This document shows, piece after piece, positions 1-8,990 of a stretch of 64,000 nt of DNA. The stretch is from Ensifer sp. BR816 (GTDB lineage: Bacteria > Pseudomonadota > Alphaproteobacteria > Rhizobiales > Rhizobiaceae): contig NZ_KB905370.1 of NCBI RefSeq assembly GCF_000378985.1, positions 1,641,830-1,705,829 of the forward strand, in the 5' to 3' direction. Every line of letters starts with the position of its first letter. The first letter of the stretch is position 1. Position numbers and translations under genes: made by a program. A model generated the notes under the pieces. That model searched no databases and was not told the DNA's origin. It saw only the letters and a list, made by a program, of their open reading frames with translations.

Positions 1-713
1 TGCCCGCCGTTTGCCGAGATCGTCGAGCCGGTGATGAAGCCGGACTCGTCCGAGGCCAGGAAGACCACGCAGCGGGCGATCTCGTCCGGCTCGCCGAGGC
101 GGCCGACGGGGATCTGCGGTATGATCCTTTCGTTCAGCACCTTTTCCGGCACGGCGCGCACCATCTCGGTGCCGATATAGCCCGGGCAAATCGCATTGAC
201 GGTGACGCCCTTTGCCGCCCCTTCCTGTGCCAGCGCCTTGGTGAAGCCGAGGTCGCCGGCCTTGGCGGCGGAATAGTTCGCCTGGCCCATCTGCCCCTTC
301 TGGCCGTTGATCGAGGAGATATTGATGACGCGGCCGAAGCCACGGTCGCGCATGCCCGACCAGACGGGATGAGTCATGTTGAAGAGGCCGGTGAGGTTGG
401 TGTTGATGACCTCGCCCCACTGCTCTGGCGTCATCTTGTGGAACATCGCATCGCGGGTGATGCCGGCATTGTTGACGAGGATGTCGACCGGCCCGAGATC
501 GGCCTCCACCTTGGCGATGCCGTCGACGCAGGCCTGGTAGCTGGAGACATCCCATTTGTAGACCGGAATGCCGCTTTCCTGCTTGAAGGCCTGGGCCTTC
601 TCGTCATTGCCGGCATAGTTCGCCGCCACCTTGTAGCCGGCCGCCTTCAGCGCGACGGAAATCGCGGCGCCGATGCCGCGGGACCCACCCGTAACCAGTG
701 CTACTCTGCTCAT
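1..713 (-). CDS. phbB: acetoacetyl-CoA reductase PhbB (3' end outside window)
   Basis: Short-chain dehydrogenase that reduces acetoacetyl-CoA to (R)-3-hydroxybutyryl-CoA with NADPH, the second step of polyhydroxybutyrate synthesis. The translation opens MSRVALVTGGSRGIG with the TGGSRGIG cofactor loop at residues 8-15, then NNAG, and ends with the SDR catalytic set (Ser in NISSI, YSAAK). 237 codons are visible; the family is about 241 residues, so only the last few codons are cut off. It lies 114 bp downstream of phbA on the same strand, the usual rhizobial phbAB order. Confidence 0.95.
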   Translation of the reverse strand, partial: MSRVALVTGGSRGIGAAISVALKAAGYKVAANYAGNDEKAQAFKQESGIPVYKWDVSSYQACVDGIAKVEADLGPVDILVNNAGITRDAMFHKMTPEQWGEVINTNLTGLFNMTHPVWSGMRDRGFGRVINISSINGQKGQMGQANYSAAKAGDLGFTKALAQEGAAKGVTVNAICPGYIGTEMVRAVPEKVLNERIIPQIPVGRLGEPDEIARCVVFLASDESGFITGSTISANGG

Positions 714-827
714 GCTCGCCTCCCACTCGGGTTAAACCAAATTGCAAAGGAATATTCTCCGCGGCCCGGAGTCCCGGACCGCGCGCGTAGTCGTATCGGG
801 CGGATGCCCTGGCATGCCGCTGACCGG

Positions 828-2009
828 TTACAGGCGCTCGACGCACATGGCGACGCCCATGCCGCCCCCGATGCAAAGGGTCGCAAGCCCCTTGGAGACG
901 CCGCGCCGCTTCATCTCGAAGAGCAGGGTATTGAGCACGCGGGCGCCGGAAGCGCCGATCGGATGGCCGATGGCGATCGCGCCGCCATTGACGTTGACGA
1001 TCGACGGATCCCAGCCGAGATCCTTGTTGACCGCGCAGGCCTGCGCCGCGAAGGCTTCGTTGGCTTCGACGAGTTCGACGTCGCCGATCGCCCAGCCGGC
1101 CCTTTCGAGCGCCTTGCGGGAAGCCGGGATCGGGCCGGTGCCCATGATCTGCGGATCGACGCCGGCGGTCGCCCAGGAGACGATGCGGGCGAGCGGCTGA
1201 ATGCCGCGCCTGGAGGCCTCCGCCTCGGTCATCAGCAGCGCCGCGGCGGCACCGTCATTGAGACCGGAGGCATTGCCGGCGGTGACCGTGCCTTCCTTGT
1301 CGAAGGCGGGTCTGAGCTTGGCGATCGAATCCAGCGTGGCGCCGTGGCGGATATATTCGTCCTGGTCGACGGTCACGTCGCCCTTACGGGTCTTGACGAC
1401 GAAGGGGACGATTTCGTCGGCGAACCGGCCGGCCTTCTGCGCGGCTTCAGCCTTGTTCTGCGAGCGGAGCGCGAATTCGTCCTGCTCCTCGCGGGTAAGC
1501 TGCCACTTGCGGGCAACGTTCTCGGCGGTAGTGCCCATGTGGTAGCCGTAGAAGGCGTCCGTCAGGCCGTCCTTGATCATCGTGTCGATCATCTTGTAGT
1601 CGCCCATCTTCACGCCGCCGCGCAAGTGCGCGCAATGCGGCGCCATCGACATCGACTCCATGCCGCCGGCAACGATGATGTTCGCATCGCCGGTGGCGAT
1701 CTGCTGCATGCCGAGGGCGACGGCGCGCAAGCCCGAGCCGCAGAGCTGGTTCATGCCCCAAGCGGTCTTTTCCTGTGGCACGCCGCCCTTGATCGCCGCC
1801 TGACGGGCCGGGTTCTGCCCTTCGCCGGCCGGCAGCACCTGGCCGAGGATCACCTCGTCGACCTCTGCCGCCTCGACTCCGGCCCGTTCGAGGACCGCCT
1901 TGATGACCGTTGCACCCAGTTCATGAGCGGCTGTGTTGCCGAAGGCGCCGTTGAAGGACCCGACTGCGGTGCGAGCGGCGCTGGCGATCACGATGGAGGG
2001 ATTGCTCAT
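828..2009 (-). CDS. phbA: acetyl-CoA acetyltransferase (beta-ketothiolase) PhbA
   Basis: Condenses two acetyl-CoA to acetoacetyl-CoA, the first step of polyhydroxybutyrate synthesis. 393 aa, the standard thiolase length. The nucleophilic cysteine is Cys90 in NQLCGSG, the C-terminal histidine is in GHPIGASG, and the second cysteine is in LCIGGGMG. The start at 2009 ([14 protein letters not shown]) is chosen over an in-frame start 48 codons upstream because an AGAGGA ribosome-binding site lies just before it and thiolases begin here. Divergent from phaR, the PHB regulator, across about 226 bp. Confidence 0.96.
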   Translation of the reverse strand: MSNPSIVIASAARTAVGSFNGAFGNTAAHELGATVIKAVLERAGVEAAEVDEVILGQVLPAGEGQNPARQAAIKGGVPQEKTAWGMNQLCGSGLRAVALGMQQIATGDANIIVAGGMESMSMAPHCAHLRGGVKMGDYKMIDTMIKDGLTDAFYGYHMGTTAENVARKWQLTREEQDEFALRSQNKAEAAQKAGRFADEIVPFVVKTRKGDVTVDQDEYIRHGATLDSIAKLRPAFDKEGTVTAGNASGLNDGAAAALLMTEAEASRRGIQPLARIVSWATAGVDPQIMGTGPIPASRKALERAGWAIGDVELVEANEAFAAQACAVNKDLGWDPSIVNVNGGAIAIGHPIGASGARVLNTLLFEMKRRGVSKGLATLCIGGGMGVAMCVERL

Positions 2010-2235
2010 GGGACGTTTCCTCTTGTTTCCTTTGCCTGGAGGAGCAGACTGGCAAAGCCGGGAGCGCAAGTCAAACGCCTTGATGCTCTGCAACAAAAGC
2101 TTCACGGCGCGGCGCCGTTCATCACGTTTTGCACCTGCGTCGCCGCAACGCACAAAGAGATTGTCAGCAGCGCTCTTTTGCGGATACTCTTAAAAAATCC
2201 AATAAAGACGGGACGATGGGTAAGAGGAGACCCTG

Positions 2236-2814
2236 ATGGCGAAGAACGAAGGCCAGATCGTTATCAAGAAATACGCAAACCGGCGGCTCTACAATACCGG
2301 CACGAGCACCTATGTGACCCTCGACGATTTGGCGGTGATGGTGAAGAGGGGAGAGGACTTCGTCGTGCAGGACGCCAAGTCCGGCGAGGACATCACCCAT
2401 TCCGTGCTGACGCAGATCATCTTCGAGCAGGAGTCGAAGACGGGCAACACGCTTCTGCCGATTTCCTTCCTGCGCCAGCTGATCTCCTTCTACGGCGACC
2501 AGATGCAGATGGTCGTGCCGAGCTACCTCGAACATTCGATGCAGGCCTTCACCGACCAGCAGGCGCAGATGCGCGAGCAGATCAACAAGGCCTTCGGCGA
2601 CACGCCGCTCGGCAAGAACCTGCAGGTGCCGCTGCAGCTCGTCGAGGAGCAGGTGCGGCGCAACACCGAAATGTTCCATCAGGCGATGCAGATGTTCTCC
2701 CCCTTCATGGCCGCTCCTCCGGCCAAGGAGACCAAGAAGGCCGAAGCGAAGGACATCGACGAGCTCAAGGAACAGTTGCGCGCGCTTCAGACGAAGCTCG
2801 ACAATCTCGGCTGA
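2236..2814 (+). CDS. phaR: polyhydroxyalkanoate synthesis regulator PhaR (AniA)
   Basis: DNA-binding repressor that also binds PHB granules and adjusts carbon flow to storage polymer and exopolysaccharide. 192 aa. The N-terminal PHB/PHA accumulation regulator domain is clear (IVIKKYANRRLYNTGTSTYV at residues 8-27), followed by the TQIIFEQE and LRQLISFYGDQMQ segments and a Lys/Glu-rich C-terminal helix. A GAGGAG ribosome-binding site sits 7 bases before the ATG. It faces away from phbA, so the shared 226-bp region is the likely place for autoregulation and phbAB control. Confidence 0.95.
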   Translation: MAKNEGQIVIKKYANRRLYNTGTSTYVTLDDLAVMVKRGEDFVVQDAKSGEDITHSVLTQIIFEQESKTGNTLLPISFLRQLISFYGDQMQMVVPSYLEHSMQAFTDQQAQMREQINKAFGDTPLGKNLQVPLQLVEEQVRRNTEMFHQAMQMFSPFMAAPPAKETKKAEAKDIDELKEQLRALQTKLDNLG

Positions 2815-2963
2815 CGGGAGCCAATCTCCCACCCCCTTTGAAGCCCGTCGCCTGTGCTATCTAGAGGCGCTTTCGCGCCGCGACGACATGGCGGATGGCC
2901 GCCTCTTCGGCAGCGACCGCCCTGCCGGCGAGTCGTTCACAATGGTTCGCGTTGAACGGATTG

Positions 2964-2998
2964 AATGAATATGATAAGGAAACCTTATTAAATTCATT
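2964..2998. promoter_or_regulatory. extended dyad, likely MarR operator
   Basis: Perfect nested symmetry centred on 2981: ATAAGG (2974-2979) - AAA - CCTTAT (2983-2988), flanked by AATGAAT (2964-2970) and ATTCATT (2992-2998). It ends 14 bp before the MarR start codon. MarR proteins bind such AT-rich palindromes over their own promoters, so autorepression of the marR-MFS pair is inferred. Confidence 0.6.
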
Positions 2999-3012
2999 TG
3001 TGAACGATCCGG

Positions 3013-3486
3013 ATGCCCAGAAAACTCGAATCCGATACGATCGGATTGCTGCTCACCGATGTCTCGCGCCTGCTGCGCGGCGCCTTCGACCGCAAGGTCA
3101 ATGCGATGGCACTTGGGGTAACGCCGGGAGAAGCGCGCACGCTGATGCAGGTCGCCATGACCGAGGGCATCAAGCAGGCGGAGATCGCCACCCGCATGGG
3201 GATCGAGCCGATGACGCTGTCGGCCTATCTCGATCGCCTCGAGGCGCTCGGGCTCGTTGCGCGCGTGCCCGATCCGGCCGACCGGCGCGCCAAGAACGTC
3301 GTCATCACCGACAAGGCCGATCCGCTGCTTTCCGAACTGATGGCAGGTTTGCGCCAGATGATGAACGCCTATACCGAGGGCCTGGGCGACGAGGGACGCG
3401 AGGAGTTGCGCGGCAGCCTCCGGACCCTGCGCGACAACCTTCGCCGCCTTGATCCCTGTCTTGCCGGCAAGGAGAAGGCGGAATGA
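3013..3486 (+). CDS. MarR-family transcriptional regulator
   Basis: 157-aa winged-helix regulator. The recognition region reads KQAEIATRMGIEPMTLSAYL (about residues 56-75) and the wing contains DPADRRAKNVVIT, the conserved MarR D-x-R-R signature. It overlaps the MFS gene by 4 bases (ATGA), so the two are translationally coupled and the exporter is the probable target. Its promoter region holds a long dyad ending 14 bp upstream. The ligand cannot be read from the sequence. Confidence 0.9.
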   Translation: MPRKLESDTIGLLLTDVSRLLRGAFDRKVNAMALGVTPGEARTLMQVAMTEGIKQAEIATRMGIEPMTLSAYLDRLEALGLVARVPDPADRRAKNVVITDKADPLLSELMAGLRQMMNAYTEGLGDEGREELRGSLRTLRDNLRRLDPCLAGKEKAE

Positions 3487-4721
3487 CGCTCAGGATGAGC
3501 GAGCGGCGCACGAGTATCATCGGCGCCTTCCTGGTGGCGCTCGGGCCCGTCTCGATGGCGCTCTATACGCCCGCCATGCCGGAACTCGTCCGCGCCTTTG
3601 CCTCCAGCGAGGCGGCGATCAAGATGACGCTGTCGCTCTATTTCGGCGGCTTCGCCTTCGCCCAGCTCGTTTCCGGCACGCTCTCCGATGTCATCGGCCG
3701 TCGCCCGGCGACGTTGATCTTCATGGCGATCTATCTCGCCGGCAGCTTGATGGCCGCCTTTGCCCCCTCAGTCGCCGTGCTGCTCGCCGGACGGCTCGTG
3801 CAGGGGATTGGGGCCTCCGTCGGCATGACGGTTGCCCGCGCCATCGTGCGCGATCAGTTCACCGGCACGAGCGCCGCCCGGATCATGAACATGATCGGCA
3901 TGATGCTGGCGCTCGGCCCGGCGGTCTCACCGACACTCGGCGGCATCGCATTGGGAATTTTCGGCTGGCAGTCGATCTTCTTCCTGATGGTCGGCTTCGC
4001 CCTGATGGCCTGCTTCACCGTGCAGTTCTTCATGGTCGAAACAGCGACGCCGGACCGCAGCAAGGCCCATTTGCGGCCGATCCTCGCCGCCTATCGCGAG
4101 CTGCTGACGGACAGCCGCTTCGTGGCCTCGACGCTGGTGATCGCCGGCGCTGTCGGCGCGCTCTATGCCTGGGCGACCATGCTGCCCTTCGTGCTGATCA
4201 GCGAGGTCGGCCTGACACCGACAGAGTTCGGTGTCGGCATGCTGATGCAGTCCGGCCTGTTCTTTTCGGGCACGGTCACCGTGCGGCTCTTGATGCGGCG
4301 GTTCACGCCGCAGGCGCTTGTACCCCCCGGACTTTTCTTCATCGGCATGGCGAGCATCGTTCTCGCCTTCACAATGCATGCGCTGGATCCGACCTTCCTG
4401 TCGGTCATGGCGCCGATCGGCGTCTATGCTTTCGGCATCGCCTTCGTGATGCCCTATATGATGACCGCGGCGATGGCGCCCTTCCCGCATATCGCCGGCA
4501 CGGCGTCGGCGATGATGGGCTTCATTCAGATGGGTTCCGGCCTGCTCGGCGGCGCGCTCGCCGCTCTCGTCGGTGCACCGGCACTGGCGCTCGGCACGAT
4601 CATCCCGGGCTTCGGCTTTATCTCCATAGCAAGCTATGTCTGGTATCGCAGGACGGTTCGGCTGAGGCCGCTCGTCGCGCCGGCATCAGCTGAAGCGCCG
4701 TTGCGCGAAGCAGCGGAATAG
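3483..4721 (+). CDS. MFS transporter, Bcr/CflA-type drug exporter
   Basis: 412-aa inner-membrane transporter with about 12 hydrophobic segments. The N-terminus has the Bcr/CflA pattern: YTPAMPELVRAF in the first loop and the MFS loop 2-3 motif GTLSDVIGRRP near residue 65. The LVQGIGASVGMTVARAIVRD stretch (near residue 105-125) is typical of 12-TMS drug:proton antiporters. The start overlaps the MarR stop (ATGA), which suggests substrate-inducible efflux. The actual substrate (drug, plant compound or sulfonamide-like) is unknown. Confidence 0.88.
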   Translation: MTLRMSERRTSIIGAFLVALGPVSMALYTPAMPELVRAFASSEAAIKMTLSLYFGGFAFAQLVSGTLSDVIGRRPATLIFMAIYLAGSLMAAFAPSVAVLLAGRLVQGIGASVGMTVARAIVRDQFTGTSAARIMNMIGMMLALGPAVSPTLGGIALGIFGWQSIFFLMVGFALMACFTVQFFMVETATPDRSKAHLRPILAAYRELLTDSRFVASTLVIAGAVGALYAWATMLPFVLISEVGLTPTEFGVGMLMQSGLFFSGTVTVRLLMRRFTPQALVPPGLFFIGMASIVLAFTMHALDPTFLSVMAPIGVYAFGIAFVMPYMMTAAMAPFPHIAGTASAMMGFIQMGSGLLGGALAALVGAPALALGTIIPGFGFISIASYVWYRRTVRLRPLVAPASAEAPLREAAE

Positions 4722-4760
4722 AGACAATTGCGGGGAAGCGTAACGGTTTTCCGTTTGGAT

Positions 4761-4958
4761 ACCCCCCTCTGCCCTGCCGGGCATCTCCCCCACAAGGAGG
4801 GAGATCGGCAAGCAGCGCTGTCCCGCTCAGGCCATTACTGTTCACGCATATCTTGGTACGTGATCTCGTCGGCTTTCGCAAACTCGCTGTCAGGCAGAGC
4901 TATGCTTCTGCCGATCTCCCCCCTTGTGGGGGAGATGCCCGGCAGGGCAGAGGGGGGT
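4761..4958. repeat. mosaic repeat with 48-bp inverted arms (RIME-like)
   Basis: Arms 4761-4808 and 4911-4958 are inverted copies matching at 47 of 48 positions, separated by 102 bp. Each arm contains CCCTCTGCCCTGCCGGGCAT followed by a short C-run/G-run hairpin. The layout fits the rhizobial intergenic mosaic elements (RIME class). It fills most of the 335-bp gap between the converging MFS and argG genes; the rest of that gap is the argG terminator. Confidence 0.75.
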
Positions 4959-5002
4959 GCTATGGCCGCTCTCCCTGAAACCTGCCTCAAACCGCTCGGT
5001 AC

Positions 5003-5035
5003 AAAAAAGCCGCGGCAGATCGCTCCGCCGCGGCT
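5003..5035 (-). terminator. rho-independent terminator of argG
   Basis: Minus-strand hairpin with 9-bp arms AGCCGCGGC (5008-5016) and GCCGCGGCT (5027-5035), followed on the minus strand by a run of six T. It begins 21 bases after the argG stop codon. Confidence 0.85.
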
Positions 5036-5056
5036 CTGTCTCGAAGAATCCCGGTC

Positions 5057-6274
5057 TTATCGGTTGCGTGCCGCGAGCGTGCGCAGGCGCAGGGCATTGA
5101 GCTTGATGAAGCCGGCCGCGTCCTTCTGGTCGTAGGCGCCCTGGTCGTCCTCGAAGGTGACCAGCTTGTCCGAATAGAGCGATTTCGGGCTCTCGCGGCC
5201 GATGACCATGACGTTGCCCTTGTAGAGCTTCAGCGTCACTTCGCCTTCCACATGCTCCTGGCTCTTGTCGATCGCCGCCTGCAGCATCTCGCGCTCCGGC
5301 GAGAACCAGAAGCCGTAATAGATCAGCTCGGCATAGCGCGGCATCAGCTCGTCCTTGAGGTGTGCAGCGCCGCGGTCGAGCGTGATGCTCTCGATCGCCC
5401 GGTGGGCGGCGAGCAGGATCGTGCCGCCGGGGGTCTCGTAGACCCCGCGCGACTTCATGCCGACGAAGCGGTTCTCGACGAGGTCGAGACGGCCGATGCC
5501 GTTGTCGCGGCCGTAGTCGTTGAGCCTGGCAAGCAGCGTCGCCGGCGACAGGCGCACGCCGTCGATCGAGACGGCATCGCCGCGCGCGAAGCCGATCTTG
5601 ATGACGGTCGCCTTGTCGGGCGCGGCCTCCGGCGAAATCGTGCGCATATGCACATATTCCGGCGCCTCCTGGGCCGGGTCTTCCAGAACCTTGCCCTCGG
5701 AAGAGGAGTGCAGCAGGTTGGCGTCGACGGAGAAGGGGGCCTCGCCCTTCTTGTCCTTGGCGACCGGGATCTGGTGCTTCTCGGCGAATTCGAGCAGATC
5801 GGTGCGGCTCTTGAACGACCAGTCGCGCCAGGGGGCGATGATCTTGATGTCGGGGTTCAAGGCATAGGCCGAAAGTTCGAAGCGGACCTGGTCGTTGCCC
5901 TTGCCGGTCGCGCCGTGGGCGATGGCGTCGGCGCCGGTCTTGCGGGCGATGTCGATCAGGTGCTTGGAGATCAGCGGACGGGCGATCGAGGTGCCGAGCA
6001 GGTAGACGCCCTCATAGACGGCATTGGCGCGGAACATCGGGAAGACGAAGTCACGCACGAATTCCTCGCGGACGTCCTCGATGTAGATCTCCTTGATGCC
6101 GAGCATCTCCGCCTTCTTGCGCGCCGGCTCCAGTTCCTCGCCCTGGCCGAGATCGGCGGTGAAGGTCACCACTTCGGCGCCGAGTTCGGTCTGCAGCCAT
6201 TTGAGGATGATCGAGGTGTCGAGACCGCCGGAATAGGCGAGTACGACCTTCTTCACGTCTTTGTGCGATGCCAT
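5057..6274 (-). CDS. argG: argininosuccinate synthase
   Basis: Joins citrulline and aspartate using ATP, the penultimate step of arginine synthesis. 405 aa, normal family length. The PP-loop ATP site is [12 protein letters not shown] at residues 11-22, and the citrulline/aspartate-binding blocks [14 protein letters not shown] and APWRDW are intact. Monocistronic: a strong terminator follows directly, and an LysE-type exporter gene diverges upstream across 167 bp. The exporter could be functionally linked to basic amino acids, but that is inference. Confidence 0.97.
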   Translation of the reverse strand: MASHKDVKKVVLAYSGGLDTSIILKWLQTELGAEVVTFTADLGQGEELEPARKKAEMLGIKEIYIEDVREEFVRDFVFPMFRANAVYEGVYLLGTSIARPLISKHLIDIARKTGADAIAHGATGKGNDQVRFELSAYALNPDIKIIAPWRDWSFKSRTDLLEFAEKHQIPVAKDKKGEAPFSVDANLLHSSSEGKVLEDPAQEAPEYVHMRTISPEAAPDKATVIKIGFARGDAVSIDGVRLSPATLLARLNDYGRDNGIGRLDLVENRFVGMKSRGVYETPGGTILLAAHRAIESITLDRGAAHLKDELMPRYAELIYYGFWFSPEREMLQAAIDKSQEHVEGEVTLKLYKGNVMVIGRESPKSLYSDKLVTFEDDQGAYDQKDAAGFIKLNALRLRTLAARNR

Positions 6275-6441
6275 GATGTCTGTCCGTGCTTTTCGAGGGC
6301 GGAAATGCCGCCGTGCAAAATCTGCGGCACTTTAGCCAGAACTCGAAGCGATACAAGCGGAACAAGCGGCATTCGGACGAATCTGCTGGCGAAAGGATGT
6401 AAGCTTCGGTATCAGCAATGACCTTCGCCTGAGGAATAGCC

Positions 6442-7083
6442 ATGGACTTCCTGCCGAGCCTCCCGACACTCCTCGCCTTTGCCGCTGCGAGCCTGCTGCT
6501 GGCGGCAACGCCCGGACCCGACATGACGCTGTCGATCAGTCGGGCGCTGGCGCAGGGCAAGAAGGCCGCACTCTTCGTCGTGGTCGGCACCGGGCTCGGC
6601 ATCGTCGTTCACACGCTGCTCGTCGCCTTCGGCATCTCGGCGCTGATCACCGCCTCGCCCACAGCCTTCCTGGTGTTGAAGACGGGTGGTGCCGCCTATC
6701 TCCTGTGGCTGGCGATCCAGGCCATCCGCTACGGCTCCAGCCTTTCGGTGACAAAGGTGACGGAGGCGAAGGGTACGGCGCTTTCCAACATAGCGACCGG
6801 CTTCTCGGTCAACATCCTGAACCCGAAGGTCGTCATTTTCTTCATGACCTTCCTGCCGCAATTCGTCAGCGCCGAGGACCCGGGGGTGACCGGCAAGCTC
6901 CTGTTTCTCGGCTTCTTCTTCATCGCCATCGGCATGCCGGTCAACGCGCTGGTGGTGCTCGCCGCAGACTGGCTGGCGGCCTGGCTGCAGCGCAACAGGC
7001 GGGTGATGCGAGCCCTGGACTATAGTTTCGCCGGGGTGTTTTCCGTATTCGCGGTGAAGATCTTCCTGACGCAGGCGCGGTGA
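6442..7083 (+). CDS. LysE/RhtB-family amino-acid exporter
   Basis: 213-aa membrane protein with about six hydrophobic segments. It has the LysE/RhtB N-terminal signature AATPGPDMTLSISRALAQGK (residues 21-40) and the later NPKVVIFFMTFLPQFV segment (about residue 124). The family exports amino acids such as lysine, homoserine or threonine. A GAGGAA ribosome-binding site lies 5 bases before the ATG. Divergent from argG. The exact substrate cannot be deduced. Confidence 0.9.
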   Translation: MDFLPSLPTLLAFAAASLLLAATPGPDMTLSISRALAQGKKAALFVVVGTGLGIVVHTLLVAFGISALITASPTAFLVLKTGGAAYLLWLAIQAIRYGSSLSVTKVTEAKGTALSNIATGFSVNILNPKVVIFFMTFLPQFVSAEDPGVTGKLLFLGFFFIAIGMPVNALVVLAADWLAAWLQRNRRVMRALDYSFAGVFSVFAVKIFLTQAR

Positions 7084-7205
7084 GTTCTACCGCGCCGATT
7101 TCACCATCGATTGTGTGATCGCCACGGAGGGGGGCGGCGACCTCACGGGATCGTGCGTCCCAAAGGGCTGTCGTTCCTTCGCCCGCCATCGCAGCCATAG
7201 CCTTT

Positions 7206-7225
7206 GCGCGCCCGGTCAGGCGCGC
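7206..7225. terminator. GC hairpin between convergent genes (weak terminator candidate)
   Basis: Perfect 7-bp stem GCGCGCC/GGCGCGC with a 6-base loop lies between the LysE-type gene and xthA, which converge. No T-run follows on either strand, so intrinsic termination is uncertain. Confidence 0.3.
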
Positions 7226-7255
7226 GGCGCTATACGGCGAGGGGCCATTTCTGTC

Positions 7256-8062
7256 TCACAATTCGAAATGCGCGATTACCGGCACGTGGTCGGACGGGCG
7301 CTCCCAGCCGCGTGCTTCCCGCAGGATGTCGACGCGGACGAGCTTCGAAGCGAGGTCGGCTGAGGACCAGATATGGTCGAGCCGGCGGCCCCGGTCGGCC
7401 GCCGCCCAGTCCTTCGCCCGATAGCTCCACCAGGTGTAGAGCCTTTCGGGCGGCGGCGTGTGCTGGCGCATCAGGTCGACCCAGGCGCCGCCGGTCATGA
7501 CCGTGGTCAGGCCGTCGGTCTCGATCGGGGTGTGGCTGACGATCTTCAGGAGCTGCTTATGCGACCAGACATCGTGCTCGAGCGGCGCGATATTGAGGTC
7601 GCCGACCAGGATCGAGGAGATGCCGGCTTCGGCCTCGGCATGCAGGAGCTTCATCTCGTCGACGAAGTCGAGCTTGTGGCCGAATTTCGGATTGATCGTG
7701 CGGTCCGGCTCGTCGCCGCCGGCTGGCACATAGAAATTATGCAGGCGAACCATCTTGCCGCCGGCTGAGAAGACGACCGAGAGATGGCGCGCGTCGCCGA
7801 CACCGCAATAGTCGCGACGATCGGTCAGTTCGGTGAGCGGCAGGCGGGAGATGGTCGCTACGCCGTGGTAGCCCTTCTGTCCGTGCATTTCGATATAGTT
7901 GTAGCCGAGCTTCTTCAACGGTGCGGACGGAAACTGATCGTCCGGGCACTTGGTTTCCTGCAGGCAGAGAATGTCCGGCTGCCACGTCTCCAACAGATGC
8001 TCGACCAGCGGCATGCGCAGGCGGACGGAGTTGATGTTCCATGTGGCGATGGAAAGGGTCAT
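7256..8062 (-). CDS. xthA: exodeoxyribonuclease III / AP endonuclease
   Basis: Mg-dependent base-excision repair nuclease of the EEP superfamily. 268 aa. Motifs in order: ATWNINSVRLR (residues 6-16, Asn metal ligand), LCLQETKC (catalytic Glu), YHGVATISR, the GDLNIAP active-site segment, and the C-terminal RRLDHIWSS and SDHVPV motifs. The start at 8062 is preferred over 8068 or the upstream in-frame Met because AGAGGA lies 6 bases before it. Rhizobia often carry more than one xth paralogue, so the copy number is unknown. Confidence 0.93.
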   Translation of the reverse strand: MTLSIATWNINSVRLRMPLVEHLLETWQPDILCLQETKCPDDQFPSAPLKKLGYNYIEMHGQKGYHGVATISRLPLTELTDRRDYCGVGDARHLSVVFSAGGKMVRLHNFYVPAGGDEPDRTINPKFGHKLDFVDEMKLLHAEAEAGISSILVGDLNIAPLEHDVWSHKQLLKIVSHTPIETDGLTTVMTGGAWVDLMRQHTPPPERLYTWWSYRAKDWAAADRGRRLDHIWSSADLASKLVRVDILREARGWERPSDHVPVIAHFEL

Positions 8063-8156
8063 TCTCATTCCTCTGGAAAGTTCGCGCCGGCGGCAGAAGC
8101 AAAGGTGTCCTTCGCCGAGGCGTTTTAAGCAGGTCCGGCGCCAATCGACAAGCATG

Positions 8157-8179
8157 AAAAAGGCCGCCCGAAGGCGGCC
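8157..8179 (-). terminator. rho-independent terminator of the LolA-like gene
   Basis: Minus-strand stem GGCCGCC/GGCGGCC (8162-8179) with a 4-base loop, followed by a run of five T. It lies 34 bases past the LolA-like stop codon and upstream of xthA, separating the two transcripts. Confidence 0.75.
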
Positions 8180-8212
8180 GATAGCTGGGTGCGCGAGGGA
8201 AGCCTCGTCCGT

Positions 8213-8875
8213 TCATTTGCCGCCCTTGTTGCGCACCTCGTCATAGGGAATGCGGAACACCTTGTCGTCCAGCTGGATGCCGGTCTGCACGTTGAAGATC
8301 ATCACTGAGGTGTCCTTCTTCTGCGCGTCGGTAATCGTCCACTGGCGGAGATTGTAGGTCTTCGGATCGAACATCATGGTGATGGTCGAATCGCCGAAGA
8401 TCGAACGGTCGCCCAGCACGATGGTGATCAGGTCGGACTCGACCCGGACGTTGCGCACCATGCGGCTGCTGAGATCGATCCTTTCGCTCAGGAGCAGGTT
8501 GAGCGGCGTCTTCGACAGCGGATAGATGTCCCAGGTCTTCAGCTTCATGTTGCCGATGACCACCGAGCGGCCGTCGGCGATGACGCGCATCGGCGAGGGC
8601 GCCTCATAGTTGAAGCGGATGCGTCCGGGACGGCGGATGTAGAACTTGCCGCCGGTCTGTTCGCCGCGCGGACCGAACTGGACGAATTCGCCCGCCATCG
8701 TCTTTACCGATGAAAAATGATCGGCAATCTTCTGGGCGACGGCGGAAGCCTGTGCGGAGGCCGGAGCCGCATCGAGGGCCGTTCCGGCGATGCCCGCCAA
8801 CGCTGCCAGGCCGCAAACGAAGACGCGCCGCGAGATCGCCCCAGTGTTGCCGTCGTCGTTTCTTGTCTCTGTCAT
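8213..8875 (-). CDS. lolA: LolA-like outer-membrane lipoprotein carrier protein
   Basis: Periplasmic carrier that ferries lipoproteins from the inner to the outer membrane. 220 aa. A signal region with twin arginine (SRRVFVCGLAALAG) and an Ala-rich cleavage zone (DAAPASAQA) starts the protein; the mature part carries GEFVQF, the FYIRRPGRIRFNYEAPSP core of the LolA fold and a C-terminal FRIPYDE. Start chosen at 8875, with AAGGAG 6 bases upstream; the Met five codons earlier contains that ribosome-binding site in its own codons. The Tat-type leader is unusual for LolA, so family membership is clearer than the exact export route. Confidence 0.85.
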   Translation of the reverse strand: MTETRNDDGNTGAISRRVFVCGLAALAGIAGTALDAAPASAQASAVAQKIADHFSSVKTMAGEFVQFGPRGEQTGGKFYIRRPGRIRFNYEAPSPMRVIADGRSVVIGNMKLKTWDIYPLSKTPLNLLLSERIDLSSRMVRNVRVESDLITIVLGDRSIFGDSTITMMFDPKTYNLRQWTITDAQKKDTSVMIFNVQTGIQLDDKVFRIPYDEVRNKGGK

Positions 8876-8990
8876 CGCAGTCTCCTTCATATGAGCGTCA
8901 TTTGGAGCGCAAGTGGGGCACCTTCAAGGCATCATGCGCTGCCGCGGCGCCGCCGCTCTCAAATGACCGTTACCGGCCGGCCCTCGGCAC

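Noticed and set aside
369-2864. 831-codon plus-strand open frame across phbB, phbA and phaR
   Set aside because: It is antisense to two well-recognised genes and out of frame with phaR; composition reflects the opposite strand of high-GC coding sequence.
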